A stretch of DNA of 64,000 nt from Fodinibius salsisoli (GCF_026229185.1 NZ_JAGGJA010000016.1:1-64000), one strand, 5' to 3'. Counted from the stretch's first letter, positions 9,031 through 18,293 are shown. Notes: generated from the letters alone by a model not told the origin. Made by a program: numbers and translations.

Positions 9031-9420
9031 CTATGAAGTATATTGCGGGGGATCGGAAGCAGGACTTATAAACAGTTGGGGAAAGATGGAGACAATCCGG
9101 TTGCTAAATATATTGCCATCCGTTGGATTAGAAAGAATAGTGCCCGCAGGTTGCATAAGGTATAAGCTGGTATGACAGGGCACATTAACCGTTGTCTTCG
9201 TTTTTTCTTGGGATGGCTGCGGCTGGGCCCACTCGGCTGACTCATGAGAGGCATCGCTTGTGGTCAAACTTTTCTTGTGGCAGTCTGTGCCCCGCTCGGT
9301 ATGCGTATGGCTATTATCCAGGTTGAAGAGATGATGAGCCTTGGCCCCAGATTGAAACACCAGCGATACCGTGAAAATGGTTAGAAGAAAAATTCCGATA
9401 TGTCGGGTATATCGTATCAA
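9031..9420 (-). CDS. small secreted or membrane protein, His/Cys-containing, function unknown
   Basis: 129 residues. An N-terminal hydrophobic helix (about 8-28, ending SGAKA) looks like a cleavable signal. The remainder holds HHLFNLDNSHTHTE, a DCHKK and a PCHTS motif, so it could bind a metal, but no family was recognised with certainty. The overall plan (short signal, HH/CH motifs, no globular core) recalls DUF2946-type proteins encoded near copper genes; that comparison is weak. It sits 112 bp upstream of two tlpA-like genes on the same strand, hinting at a role in periplasmic metal or thiol handling. Confidence 0.55.
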   Translation of the reverse strand: MIRYTRHIGIFLLTIFTVSLVFQSGAKAHHLFNLDNSHTHTERGTDCHKKSLTTSDASHESAEWAQPQPSQEKTKTTVNVPCHTSLYLMQPAGTILSNPTDGNIFSNRIVSIFPQLFISPASDPPQYTS

Positions 9421-9520
9421 AAACTGATATAGTTAAGAGCTTGAATTACCACCAAGAAAGTAGATACAATCCAACGGCATTGCCAATTTTTTATTATCAT
9501 TATTAAATAAAGTGATACAA

Positions 9521-9670
9521 GGAGGCTTTGCAAGACCGGGCTTGTCATCCTGAATTTAGTTCAGGATCTCTTTTGAAAAACTGCCGAAGGTATCTGGGAT
9601 TCTGAAACCCCGAATGCTCGGGGCGCAGCAGGTTCAGAATGACAAGATGAGGTGGCTTTGCAAAGTTTCT
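9521..9670. repeat. dispersed palindromic repeat (GGCTTTGCAA ... type)
   Basis: Left end GGAGGCTTTGCAAG (9521-9534), right end GGCTTTGCAAAG near 9654-9665. Inside, CTTGTCATCCTGAA (9540-9553) pairs with TTCAGAATGACAAG (9633-9646), ATCCTGAA...TTCAGGAT forms a small hairpin, and CCCCGAATGCTCGGGG is a further palindrome. The same arrangement recurs at 57098-57249. It sits just before the DUF1801 gene. Confidence 0.65.
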
Positions 9671-9702
9671 TACAAGAATTCAACTTAGCATGAGGAGAAA
9701 TT

Positions 9703-10125
9703 ATGGCTGCCTTAAAGACCCAACCCAATGATGAAAGTGTTAAGCAGTTTCTGGATGCGGTAGAAAATAAGCAAAAGCGGGAGGATAGTTTCCAAATTTT
9801 GGAATGGATGCGACACATTACCGGAGAGGAACCCCAAATGTGGGGCGATAGCATCGTGGGATTCGGAAGTTATCACTATCAATATGAGAGTGGTCGGGAG
9901 GGCGACTGGTTCTTAACGGGTTTTTCCCCGCGCAAACAAAAATTCAGCCTGTATATTATGTCGGGCTTTAGCCGGTACGAAAAGCTGTTAGATCAATTGG
10001 GAAAGCACAAGACCGGTAAATCTTGTCTTTACATCAAGCGTCTTTCGGATATTGACTCATCGGTATTACAAGCGTTAATTCAGGAATCGGTGGATTATAT
10101 GCGCAGTAAATATCCGGCGTCATAG
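9703..10125 (+). CDS. DUF1801 (YdhG-like) domain protein
   Basis: 140-residue cytoplasmic protein. It shows the DUF1801 pattern: an N-terminal helix with FLDAVENKQKREDS, the EPQMWGDSIVGFGSYHYQY motif, then GFSPRKQKFSLYIMSGF and the ending SLYIK/LIQESVDYMRSKYP. The function of the family is not established. The start is well supported by GAGGAG eight bases upstream of ATG 9703. It shares a bidirectional terminator with the OmpA-like gene that converges on it. Confidence 0.88.
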   Translation: MAALKTQPNDESVKQFLDAVENKQKREDSFQILEWMRHITGEEPQMWGDSIVGFGSYHYQYESGREGDWFLTGFSPRKQKFSLYIMSGFSRYEKLLDQLGKHKTGKSCLYIKRLSDIDSSVLQALIQESVDYMRSKYPAS

Positions 10126-10145
10126 GAATATGGTTATATCTAATA

Positions 10146-10179
10146 AAAAAGGCAGCCCCCAGTGTGAGGCTGCCTTTTC
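10146..10179. terminator. bidirectional rho-independent terminator
   Basis: AAAAGGCAGCC (10147-10157) pairs perfectly with GGCTGCCTTTT (10168-10178) around a 10-base loop, with A-run on the left and T-run on the right, so it can end both the rightward DUF1801 gene and the leftward OmpA-like gene. Confidence 0.9.
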
Positions 10180-10203
10180 AACATAGTGATAAAAACTAAA
10201 GTA

Positions 10204-11118
10204 TTAGTTATCAACTGAGTTATCCATTGCGGGTTTGGTATCAAACGGACTCAATGGTACCGATTCAACACGTCGGTTCTTGCGGCAACCCTGTTCCGGG
10301 GTTTGATCCATACAAGGAATGGGCGCCTTCCCTAAACCTCGAACCGTAAGTCGGCTTTCGGCTACACCATTTTTGATGTAGAAGCGAGCAACTTCTTCAG
10401 CACGACGCTGGCTCAGTCGCAGGTTGTATTGGTCACCACCAACATGGTCGGTATAACCGTTGACGCGTATATGGAATTTAGCAGCTCCCATAATTGCTTT
10501 AACGTTTTCACGGAGAATACGTGCAGCTGCCTGATCAATATTTGATCGGTCAAAGTCAAAGTTTACAGCATCCACATCTTCTTTTCTAAGATAAGGAGGA
10601 TCGTTGGGGTCATTTAAATCAGTACCCAGCTCCAGCTCTTGGGAATCCGTAAAGCCATCGCCATCGGTATCGGCATTGGTCGGATCAGAGTTATATTCAT
10701 TTATCTCATCAAAGTCGCTGATGCCATCGCCATCGGTATCGGTAGCATTGGGGTCGGTGCGGTATTCATTCACTTCTTCGCCGTCTAAAAGGCCATCACC
10801 GTCAGTATCCTCTTCATTAGGATCTGTATTGTAAGAATTGACTTCCTCTCCATCAGAGAGGCCATCACCGTCCGTATCAGCATTAAGTGGATCGGTATCA
10901 TATTCGTTTACTTCCTCACCATCGGTCAGGCCGTCATCATCACTATCAGCATTGTTGGGATCTGTTCCCAGTGACTTTTCTTTGACATCCGTTAGTCCAT
11001 CGCCATCGGTATCAACATTTTGTTGCGTCGTTTCTTCACTTGAACTACACCCATATTGGACGAGCGATCCGCCCACCAGCATAAATGAAATTAAAAAAAT
11101 ATTGAGAGCTCGTTTCAT
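10204..11118 (-). CDS. OmpA-family lipoprotein with thrombospondin type 3 calcium-binding repeats
   Basis: 304 residues. Lipoprotein signal with Cys24 (VQYGCSSS). Residues about 36-175 are six 23-residue TSP3 repeats of the form DTDGDGLxDGEEVNxYxTDP, each able to bind calcium. Residues about 185-290 form an OmpA/MotB peptidoglycan-binding domain ([39 protein letters not shown]). The protein probably links the outer membrane to the cell wall, with the repeats as a calcium-stiffened spacer. Single-gene unit ended by the terminator at 10146-10179. The nucleotide repeats that encode the TSP3 units are diverged enough to rule out a simple minisatellite. Confidence 0.92.
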   Translation of the reverse strand: MKRALNIFLISFMLVGGSLVQYGCSSSEETTQQNVDTDGDGLTDVKEKSLGTDPNNADSDDDGLTDGEEVNEYDTDPLNADTDGDGLSDGEEVNSYNTDPNEEDTDGDGLLDGEEVNEYRTDPNATDTDGDGISDFDEINEYNSDPTNADTDGDGFTDSQELELGTDLNDPNDPPYLRKEDVDAVNFDFDRSNIDQAAARILRENVKAIMGAAKFHIRVNGYTDHVGGDQYNLRLSQRRAEEVARFYIKNGVAESRLTVRGLGKAPIPCMDQTPEQGCRKNRRVESVPLSPFDTKPAMDNSVDN

Positions 11119-11279
11119 GGTAAAATTGTATGTAAAATTTAGAATTTAGACGTAGTAAATATGTCGTTGTATAGAATCAAAGGCAAACAATATTTGCCAT
11201 ATTTTTTGACATAGAAGCTTCATTTTCCATCGATTTACGACATCTTGTTAAAATGTTAGCATTAGTTCCCAAAACAACT

Positions 11280-11287
11280 TATATTTG
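11280..11287 (+). promoter_or_regulatory. TATATTTG promoter -7 box before tRNA-Ala
   Basis: TATATTTG lies 10 bp before the tRNA and fits the Bacteroidota-type TAnnTTTG box. A matching upstream element is not clear. Confidence 0.4.
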
Positions 11288-11297
11288 CAATCGTCTT

Positions 11298-11371
11298 GGG
11301 GCTATAGCTCAGTTGGCTAGAGCGCATGCATGGCATGCATGAGGTCCGGGGTTCAAGTCCCCGTAGCTCCA
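11298..11371 (+). tRNA. tRNA-Ala (GGC)
   Basis: Cloverleaf folds fully: acceptor GGGGCTA/TAGCTCC with one G-T pair, D-arm GCTC...GAGC, anticodon stem CATGC/GCATG around loop ATGGCAT (anticodon GGC), T-arm CGGGG-TTCAAGT-CCCCG, discriminator A at 11371. CCA is not encoded. Confidence 0.95.
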
Positions 11372-11537
11372 CTTTTATTTTCCCACCCTCGCCATTTCCC
11401 CAAGAGTATCCAATTTAACTACTGTATTTGAATGTATTTGTTCCATTAAGATTGGAATCAAGTATATGATGGCTTGGTCAAATAATTTGGATAATCATTT
11501 GCCATTTACCCCTGTAAAATTGTATCTTCACCTCTTC

Positions 11538-11640
11538 GAGGGTAGGCCCTACGCAGCCAGCTCCCTCTCAACTCCGTCAGGACCGGAAGGTAGCAGCGGT
11601 AGGAGGTCGTAGCGGCGTGATGTAGGTTGCTTACCCTCTC
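11538..11640 (+). ncRNA. ffs: bacterial signal recognition particle RNA (4.5S type)
   Basis: The conserved SRP domain IV loop CGTCAGGACCGGAAGGTAGC is present at 11574-11593. The flanks pair as a long hairpin: GAGGGTAGGCCCTAC (11538-11552) with GTAGG...TACCCTC (11623-11638). A T-run at 11641-11647 provides termination. The size of about 103 nt fits the short bacterial form. It binds Ffh and targets membrane and secreted proteins. Confidence 0.93.
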
Positions 11641-11667
11641 TTTTTTTACCCCTCTCCCAATTTTTGC

Positions 11668-12630
11668 TCAGGCAATAACGAGCTTATCCTCCACATCATT
11701 GGCAATATGCTCGGCGTGGATGCGCGTATTTTCAATAAAGAGGCTGCTGGTATCCATACCGCCGCACACCACCCCTGCTACATAGACGCCATCGCGATTG
11801 GTCTCAAGCGTCTGTTCATCATAGATCGGCATCCGTTTAGCATCATTGGTAAGCGCAATATTGAATTGGGTCATAAGCTCAAAGTTGGGCTGATAGCCCG
11901 TCATCGCAAGCACAAAATCGTTGGATATGGTTTTTGTGCCTTCAGGTGTTTTTAGGGTGACTTCCTGAGGGGTAATCTGCGTGACTTCCGAATTGAAGTA
12001 AGCGTCAATTTCTTCATACTTAATCCGATTTTCGATATCTGGTTTTACCCAGTATTTGACTGATTCTTTTATATGGGGCTTACGCACAACGAGTGTGACA
12101 TTGGCATGAGATCGATAGGTCTCGAGGGCCGCATCAACGGCTGAATTTCCCCCGCCAATGATGAGAACATCCTGCCAGGCGTAGGCATGGGCTTCGTCAT
12201 AATAATGCTTCACCTTGGGTAGTTCTTCACCGGGGACGTTCATCATTTTTGGGACGTCATAAAATCCGGTGGAAACCACTACTTTAGAAGCTTCATAGCT
12301 ACTTTTATCGGTCTGAACAGTAAAGTTGTTGTCTTCACCATTGATAGCCTGCACCTCTTCATAAAGATGGATATCCAGATCGTAGCTTTCTGCCGCCCGG
12401 CGATAATATTCAAGCGCTTCGCGGCGTGTGGGCTTGGAATTGTGAGAAATGAAAGGCACATCCCCAATCTCCAGTCGTTCGGAGGTGGAGAAGAACGTCA
12501 TATCTTTGGGATAGTTAAAGATGCTGTTAACCAAACAGCCGCGTTCAATAATTTTGGATGGAATATTTCGACGTTGCAGCTCAATGGCGGTTGCCAAGCC
12601 GATGGGGCCCGCCCCTACTATAATGACCAT
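11668..12630 (-). CDS. ypdA: YpdA-family putative bacillithiol disulfide reductase
   Basis: 320-residue flavoprotein disulfide reductase-like enzyme. FAD site VIIVGAGPIGLATAIELQ at 2-19, NAD(P)H site DVLIIGGGNSAVDAALE around 155-171, and the C-terminal FAD contact DGVYVAGVV near 285. It lacks the CxxC of thioredoxin reductases, as YpdA proteins do. The N-terminal MTFFSTSERLEIGDVPF motif is diagnostic. YpdA (Bdr) is proposed to reduce oxidised bacillithiol with NADPH, so the organism presumably makes bacillithiol, although no bsh genes lie in this window. Transcribed alone, leftward, ending just after the SRP RNA. Confidence 0.88.
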   Translation of the reverse strand: MVIIVGAGPIGLATAIELQRRNIPSKIIERGCLVNSIFNYPKDMTFFSTSERLEIGDVPFISHNSKPTRREALEYYRRAAESYDLDIHLYEEVQAINGEDNNFTVQTDKSSYEASKVVVSTGFYDVPKMMNVPGEELPKVKHYYDEAHAYAWQDVLIIGGGNSAVDAALETYRSHANVTLVVRKPHIKESVKYWVKPDIENRIKYEEIDAYFNSEVTQITPQEVTLKTPEGTKTISNDFVLAMTGYQPNFELMTQFNIALTNDAKRMPIYDEQTLETNRDGVYVAGVVCGGMDTSSLFIENTRIHAEHIANDVEDKLVIA

Positions 12631-12702
12631 AAGTTCGTTAAGTGTTTATTAAATTATATCCGCAAAAATATAAGGATAAGGTTAATATATTGTGAATAAC
12701 AG

Positions 12703-13659
12703 CTATGCAAGCAATTTTCGGGCAAAATAGTTCCCTATGGTTCCATTCAACCAGCCTTTTGGCTTGCTCCAAAATCCAACGTGGCCCCCTTCATCCGTAA
12801 TAATGTAATCCATGGATGGATTGTTGCGCACGTCATCCACAGGAAATGAGTCAATCGGACAGATAGGATCCTGCCGGCTGTGGATGAGCAGCGTAGGCTT
12901 GGCAACTTCCGGGATGAACTGCCGGGACGAACACTGGTTATAATAATCTTCAGCTCCGTCGAACCCATGGATAGGGGCCGTAACCTTGTCATCAAATTCA
13001 AAAAGAGTACGGCCGTTAAAAGTGGGTAGACCGGGATAAGATTTACGTTTGGTGGAAAGTTTGCGCCGTAAGGTGCGCAAAAAATAGTGTTCATAGATTT
13101 TATTGAATCCCTGTGATAGCAGTATCGAACCGGCTTGCAAATCATAGGGGGTGGAAACAGCGACGGCCGCTTCTGCCGGATGCCGACTTCCCTTTTCTGC
13201 GAGTGACTTTATCAGGGCGTTGGCTCCAAGCGAAAAGCCTACGGCTCCAATACGTTGATTTGGATGCCGTTCTTGAATCCAACGAAAGACCGTTATATAA
13301 TCATCGGTCGCCCCGGAGTGATAAAATCGAGGCTTGTTGTTCATCTTAGAGCCACAGCTGCGAAAGTTAACGGCTACAACAGACATCTTTAGCCCCAGCA
13401 ACTGCTCCATGAGTTGAACCATATAATACCGTCGTGAAGAGCCTTCCAATCCATGAAAAAGCGTAATGAGGGCCTGGCTGTCGGGACGCACAGCACAGTC
13501 GAGCTCCAGGAAGTCATCGTCAGGCGTCGGAATTTCTATACGCTTAAGATCGGGTAGCGTGGTGTTGCCGTTAAAAGAGCAACCGATAGTGTGCAAGTGA
13601 CCGTTGAAACACCAGGAGGGGGCTTGAAATTTTGATATGTTCCGTATATTTGTTTCCAT
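12703..13659 (-). CDS. YheT-family alpha/beta hydrolase
   Basis: Start placed at ATG 13659 (METNIRNISKFQAPSWCFNG), which gives the family-typical N-terminus; an upstream in-frame ATG at 13704 would add 15 residues without family resemblance. The opening xPxWxxNGHLxTI pattern, nucleophile elbow GFSLGAN, acid in HSRQDPICP and catalytic His in EGGHVGFW mark a COG0429/YheT alpha/beta hydrolase. These are probably carboxylesterases acting on lipid or medium-chain esters; the native substrate is unknown. It is divergent from the thioesterase gene at 13791, so the two may share a control region of about 130 bp. Confidence 0.88.
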   Translation of the reverse strand: METNIRNISKFQAPSWCFNGHLHTIGCSFNGNTTLPDLKRIEIPTPDDDFLELDCAVRPDSQALITLFHGLEGSSRRYYMVQLMEQLLGLKMSVVAVNFRSCGSKMNNKPRFYHSGATDDYITVFRWIQERHPNQRIGAVGFSLGANALIKSLAEKGSRHPAEAAVAVSTPYDLQAGSILLSQGFNKIYEHYFLRTLRRKLSTKRKSYPGLPTFNGRTLFEFDDKVTAPIHGFDGAEDYYNQCSSRQFIPEVAKPTLLIHSRQDPICPIDSFPVDDVRNNPSMDYIITDEGGHVGFWSKPKGWLNGTIGNYFARKLLA

Positions 13660-13790
13660 GAAGCAGAATGTATAAATGAAATAAGTATAACGTGGCCGAA
13701 GCATTTCATCAAATATTCATACCGGATGGCGATCTTCGGCGGGCTACTGAGATATTTTGATTTTCAAATAAAATTATTGAGTAAGACACT

Positions 13791-14333
13791 ATGACCAACC
13801 GATTTGAACAGACACCAAGGGTAAATACGGATTCATCCAGGAAAACCGTTTCGGCTTCTCGTGTCCGCATGAACGAACTGGTGATGCCCAACGACACCAA
13901 TCCACTGGGCAACCTCATGGGCGGACAGTTGATGAAATGGATGGATGTCTGTTCGGCGATATCTGCTCAGCGGCACTGTAACCGAAATGTAGTTACGGTT
14001 GCAGCCGATAGTATAGAATTTAAAAATGCCATCAAACTGGGCGAAGTGGTGGTCATTGAAGGAGAAGTGACACGCACCTTTAATTCATCGATGGAGGTAG
14101 CGATGGAAGTCTGGGCCGAGAACCTGCGTACCGGAGAACGGCGGCTCTGCACCACCTCTTTCTATACATTTGTAGCGGTGGATGCGGATGGTCAAACAGT
14201 GCCGGTTCCAGAAATTATTCCTGAAACGGACTTTGAAAAAGAACGCTTTGAACAAGCTGTGAATCGTCGTGAGATGCGCCTGGAGGTTTCAAAGCAGAAC
14301 CGGGATGCCCGAAAAAAGGACAAGTCTAAATAA
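13791..14333 (+). CDS. acyl-CoA thioesterase, hotdog fold (YciA/ACOT type)
   Basis: 180 residues. The hotdog motif MPNDTNPLGNLMGGQLMKWMD (catalytic Asp in the middle of the DTNPLG segment), followed by the DSIEFKNAIKLGEVVVIEGEV strand, is characteristic of hexameric acyl-CoA thioesterases of the YciA/BFIT group that hydrolyse acyl-CoA to fatty acid and CoA. A charged C-terminal tail (about 145-180, rich in Lys/Arg/Glu) extends past the domain. Divergently placed to the YheT-like hydrolase, so both may serve lipid turnover. Confidence 0.9.
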   Translation: MTNRFEQTPRVNTDSSRKTVSASRVRMNELVMPNDTNPLGNLMGGQLMKWMDVCSAISAQRHCNRNVVTVAADSIEFKNAIKLGEVVVIEGEVTRTFNSSMEVAMEVWAENLRTGERRLCTTSFYTFVAVDADGQTVPVPEIIPETDFEKERFEQAVNRREMRLEVSKQNRDARKKDKSK

Positions 14334-14406
14334 AGTGTTGATAAGGTAACACTTATAAACGGTGTTTCTTCAGAGGCAAGGGCGCTCCACGGGTTAGTGT
14401 ACTAAT

Positions 14407-17403
14407 TTATTTAATCAGCGTCATAGGGATGGTCTGCATGTCGAACTCTGTTTTTAAGCGGATAAAATAAACACCACTGCTGAGGCCGGAGGCATCAAAG
14501 GTAACAAAGTGGGCGTTGGCTTCCATTTCTTCATTTCGTAGTACTTGCACTTTTCGCCCGAGGACATCATAAATGGTGAGTGTAACATGCGAGGCTTCAT
14601 CCAGATTGAACCGTATTTGTGTTTTTGACCGAAATGGGTTCGGATAGTTTTGGAAGAGTTTAGTCTCGGTGGGACTGGTATCTGCCTCATTGAGGCCCGT
14701 CGCCGAAACGGCAAAAGGTTTCTGGCTGCGGGCCTGGGCTATCTGGTCGCGCAGCTGATTGGGATTTTCTCCAAAGGCATATACAAAACCAACAGTCACT
14801 TCCGCCCCGGGAGCAAGGGTGTAGGGGCCTGAAGCAACCACAGCTGAGGCATCGGTTTGCTGAATCGTTGTTTTTTGCTTTTGTGCTTTGAGGGCCACCC
14901 GTTTTTCGGCTTCGGTAAAGCCGTCATAGAGTCCAAAGGTCAGGCTGTCTTGTGAACCTTCAATGGCATTGTCGATAGCGAAAATGCTGGATACGGGTCC
15001 TAAATGGCCTACGGCAACAATAGGTTCATTACTGCTTGGTGAATCCTCTGAAAGGTATAGCAGGCTGTCAGAGCCGATAAAAGTAGTACTGTTATTGGCT
15101 GAATTCCCGATATCCCAGTCGTTGAAGAGGCCGATATATACATCTTCGAGGGATAGAAAAGAGGATGGATTGCGCAGCGTATATTTCACCAAAACCGTAT
15201 TTCTGAGCTGTGGATTGTTATAGCTGTAGGTATGGAGGTCCAGACGTGCCCTTTGAATACTGTCGGACTGAATGGCAAAAGAAGCATGGCCATCCAAATC
15301 AGAGACGGCATCAGCTCCATCATTGGTAGTAAAAATTTCCAGTGGTATAAAATCGCGCGAAAGCTGATTTTCTTCGGCGCGAACAGCATCATATATCTGT
15401 CCATTTATTTCGACCATTAATCCGCCTTCAAACAGCATGTTGTTGCCCTCCTGCAGGCGGCCATTCACCGGGATTTTAGGAATGAAACCCACGCCCCCCT
15501 GTCCGTCAAGCGGATGCGTAAAGCCAATAGTGCCATCGGCACCAAAGGATGTTTTTACCCGATTGGCATCAATAATATCGAAGAGCAGTTGATCGTACTG
15601 GATGATGCTAAAGTCAGTATAGGTGCCATTAGTGTTCTGAACCTCGAGGCGAAAAGTGGGGATTTCTCTAAAATTAAATCCCTCGTTGATGGTCAGGTCG
15701 AACGTAATTTTTGCTGAATCGCCGGTTGCCAGCGATGGGATGGATGCCGTGCTTGTGCTTAATTCAATTCCGTTGTTAGTTAGTGACTGCAACGAGGCCT
15801 GGATCCCTGAAGCCGATGCTCCCACATTTACAATACTGATATCCACCATCCCGGACTGATTGAGTTGCAGCTTGGAACCCTCTGAATTGACAAAGCGGGC
15901 GTCTGTGACTTTCAATCCCGGCTTATTGGTATTTAAGGCTTCAAAAGCATCCAGTTTGCCAAGTCCAAGTTTGTGAGTATAAATTTCGGTATTGGCATTG
16001 TCGATGGACACGGCAGATGTTCTAATTTGTTGTGCAATGCGTTCGGCAGACCAGTTGGGGTGGATGGCTTTCAGCAGAGCCGCTGCTCCGCTAACGACGG
16101 GGGCCGCCATTGACGTACCGCTCTTAGTCGTGAGCGACTTGCCGTAGGTTGTACTCAGAATTCCCGAACCCGTGGTAAGTATATCCAGGTTATAGCCATA
16201 ATTAGAATAGCTGGCAACGCCGTTGTTGGTATCCACCGATCCCACGCTAAGAACATTCGAGTAACCAGCGGGATAGCTTAGCTGACTGGCCGCTTCATTA
16301 CCCGCTGAGGAAATGATGACCGCCCCCTGTTCGGTTGCATAATTAATAATATCCTGCTCGACTTGTGAAAACCCGTTTCCACCCCAGCTACAATTGATGA
16401 TGTCAGCTCCCTGTTCAACAGCGTAAAGGATACCTTCAAAGCCAAACCCTATGGATCGGGGATCAGCCTGGGTGCCTCCCGCTTTAATAGCCATATAGCG
16501 GCTGTCAAAACCACTGCCGGCTATTCCAGCATTATTATTGGTCTCTGCTGCTGCAATACCAGCTACATGCGTGCCGTGATCAATGCCATCATGGATAGGA
16601 TTATTGTCGGTTGTAACCTGTCCGCCTGAACCCGAAGCCCAAAAGTCCCATCCAAAAAGATCGTCCGAAAAACCGTTCTGATCGTCATCAATTTGGTTGA
16701 TAAAAGGGGAGCCGGGGTGCAGAGCATCATCAAGATTAATGTTACCATCACCGTCATAGTCTTCCCCGTTTTGTTGAAGGTATTGGCGAATTTCGGTAGA
16801 GGTGGTAGTTCCGTCGCCATCCTGATCCACTTGTGAACGAAGGGTTGCCGGCACCTCGTCTTGGTTAATCCAGAGCTTATCATCGAGTTCTGGATGCGTA
16901 TAGCCCACCCCACCATCGACAACGGCAATAGTAACTTCCGGATTGCCGGTCGTGAGGTCCCATGCTTCCGGGAAGTTGTGGAAATCAATGAACTTTTCTA
17001 GCGTAGAATCATTGGGAGTAAGATGCAGTTTTCGCATATACTTGGGTTCGGCATATGCTATGCCGGGCATACGCTCAACTTTGGCGGCCAGCCGGAGGGG
17101 ATCAATATCCCTGGAAAAAATGATTTCATGGATTTGTAATAAAGCCTGGGCTCTGGTTGATCGCTTTTGACGGAGCTGTTGGCGCTGAGTCAAATCGAAC
17201 AAGGGTTTAATATTTTGGGCACCCGCGCTACGCAAAAACCGTTCAACTTCGGCCTTGGAATTACTCTGTAACTTTAGCCTTTGCGACGTCTCATATTTGA
17301 TAAGCAGTTTATTGGAAACATAGTTCGCCTGCTGTGCGTTGGAAAACACAGGAAGGATCCAGAATGTTAGAAGTAATAATCCGAATAGTATCCTATTTGC
17401 CAT
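14407..17403 (-). CDS. secreted subtilisin-like (S8) protease with type IX secretion C-terminal sorting domain
   Basis: 998 residues: signal peptide (1-23, ending SNAQQ), an inhibitor-like propeptide (about 25-120), and an S8 catalytic domain with Asp163 (VVDGGVGYTH), His276 (DHGTHVAG) and Ser431 (GTSMAAP). Between Asp and His is an insert with EF-hand-like loops DQDGDG and DYDGDGNINLDD. Two to three beta-rich domains follow, then a C-terminal sorting domain of about 80 residues starting LFQNYPNPF and ending GVYFIRLK...TLIK. Such tails direct export by the Por/type IX system and surface attachment. The protease is therefore expected outside the cell, probably for protein degradation, with calcium bound by the insert. 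Single gene. Confidence 0.92.
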   Translation of the reverse strand: MANRILFGLLLLTFWILPVFSNAQQANYVSNKLLIKYETSQRLKLQSNSKAEVERFLRSAGAQNIKPLFDLTQRQQLRQKRSTRAQALLQIHEIIFSRDIDPLRLAAKVERMPGIAYAEPKYMRKLHLTPNDSTLEKFIDFHNFPEAWDLTTGNPEVTIAVVDGGVGYTHPELDDKLWINQDEVPATLRSQVDQDGDGTTTSTEIRQYLQQNGEDYDGDGNINLDDALHPGSPFINQIDDDQNGFSDDLFGWDFWASGSGGQVTTDNNPIHDGIDHGTHVAGIAAAETNNNAGIAGSGFDSRYMAIKAGGTQADPRSIGFGFEGILYAVEQGADIINCSWGGNGFSQVEQDIINYATEQGAVIISSAGNEAASQLSYPAGYSNVLSVGSVDTNNGVASYSNYGYNLDILTTGSGILSTTYGKSLTTKSGTSMAAPVVSGAAALLKAIHPNWSAERIAQQIRTSAVSIDNANTEIYTHKLGLGKLDAFEALNTNKPGLKVTDARFVNSEGSKLQLNQSGMVDISIVNVGASASGIQASLQSLTNNGIELSTSTASIPSLATGDSAKITFDLTINEGFNFREIPTFRLEVQNTNGTYTDFSIIQYDQLLFDIIDANRVKTSFGADGTIGFTHPLDGQGGVGFIPKIPVNGRLQEGNNMLFEGGLMVEINGQIYDAVRAEENQLSRDFIPLEIFTTNDGADAVSDLDGHASFAIQSDSIQRARLDLHTYSYNNPQLRNTVLVKYTLRNPSSFLSLEDVYIGLFNDWDIGNSANNSTTFIGSDSLLYLSEDSPSSNEPIVAVGHLGPVSSIFAIDNAIEGSQDSLTFGLYDGFTEAEKRVALKAQKQKTTIQQTDASAVVASGPYTLAPGAEVTVGFVYAFGENPNQLRDQIAQARSQKPFAVSATGLNEADTSPTETKLFQNYPNPFRSKTQIRFNLDEASHVTLTIYDVLGRKVQVLRNEEMEANAHFVTFDASGLSSGVYFIRLKTEFDMQTIPMTLIK

Positions 17404-17639
17404 AAAGGGATGTTAAGCTGACGATCAACACGGCAACCCGAGAAGAGTCAGAGCAATGAACCGGAGTACAGTTTGTATCTACCTTCGAACATAAATTAGG
17501 ACTCCTGAAAAAGAGTTTGTCAAATTCTCTATCAGCCTTACCTTACGGCTTATAATTCTTTGGCAAGATACGTATTTTCTGCGCGTTGCAGTTGATCAGC
17601 ATCAGAACTGTTAAATTTAATGCATTACTTCAATATTGT

Positions 17640-18293
17640 ATGATGAACACTAAGGTACAAAAACTATTTTTGAAACTTGCGGGAATGTTCATATTGACGG
17701 CATCATTGTTGGTGGTAGCTTCCTCGCCGATTGTTGCGCAGTCGCAGACTTCCTCTGACTTGAATCGCTTACGTTCGGATGTGGGCATCAACGGATTGAC
17801 AGTAAACCTGCACTCGTTGAGTGACTTTACACAAATGAATAACGATACGTTGCGGTATGATGGCAGCTCAGAGCTGGAGTTTGTGTTCCGTGATGTTCGG
17901 ATGATGACGCAACGACTGGGCGTAGGATTTCAGGTGTTGACCAGCTTTTTTGTGGATAACTCGGGCGATGAAACCAATTTCGGTGTAGGCAGCTGGGGCT
18001 TTGGTCCGGTACTGCGAGCGTATCCCTTTAAGACCGATCGCTTTCAACCCTATGTACAGGCAAATTCACTATTTGGCAATAATTTGGCGGTAAGTACATT
18101 GGCTAATACCGAAACGGGAGGTGAGGGATTTAGAGTACGCTTAGGACTTCGCGGCGGGGTAGCATATCGATTTAGTAATACCTTCGGCATCTTTGTAGAA
18201 GGCGGGTATGACTGGGAAAGTGGCCGGTTATTCCGAGCAGAAGCCCGAGCGCTCCAGTTTAATATCGGGGTTGACCTATATCGATTTAATTAG
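17640..18293 (+). CDS. outer-membrane beta-barrel-like protein, function unknown
   Basis: Start taken at ATG 17640 (a second ATG follows at once), because an N-terminal signal peptide of about 35 residues then ends at SSPIVAQSQ. The mature part of about 180 residues has alternating hydrophobic strands with aromatic turns (LGVGFQVLTSFF, RVRLGLRGGVAYRF, IFVEGGYDWE) and ends in an NIGVDLYRFN strand, as expected for a small barrel. No specific family was recognised. It is followed by a perfect stem-loop at 18312-18338. Confidence 0.6.
   Translation: MMNTKVQKLFLKLAGMFILTASLLVVASSPIVAQSQTSSDLNRLRSDVGINGLTVNLHSLSDFTQMNNDTLRYDGSSELEFVFRDVRMMTQRLGVGFQVLTSFFVDNSGDETNFGVGSWGFGPVLRAYPFKTDRFQPYVQANSLFGNNLAVSTLANTETGGEGFRVRLGLRGGVAYRFSNTFGIFVEGGYDWESGRLFRAEARALQFNIGVDLYRFN

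Noticed and set aside
10640..11020. Possible CRISPR array from regular spacing of similar blocks
   Set aside because: The blocks are codons of 23-residue TSP3 repeats with no spacers between them.
10604..11149. Ser/Pro-rich rightward repeats opposite the OmpA-like gene
   Set aside because: They are the complement of the TSP3 repeats; the minus-strand protein has clear domains.
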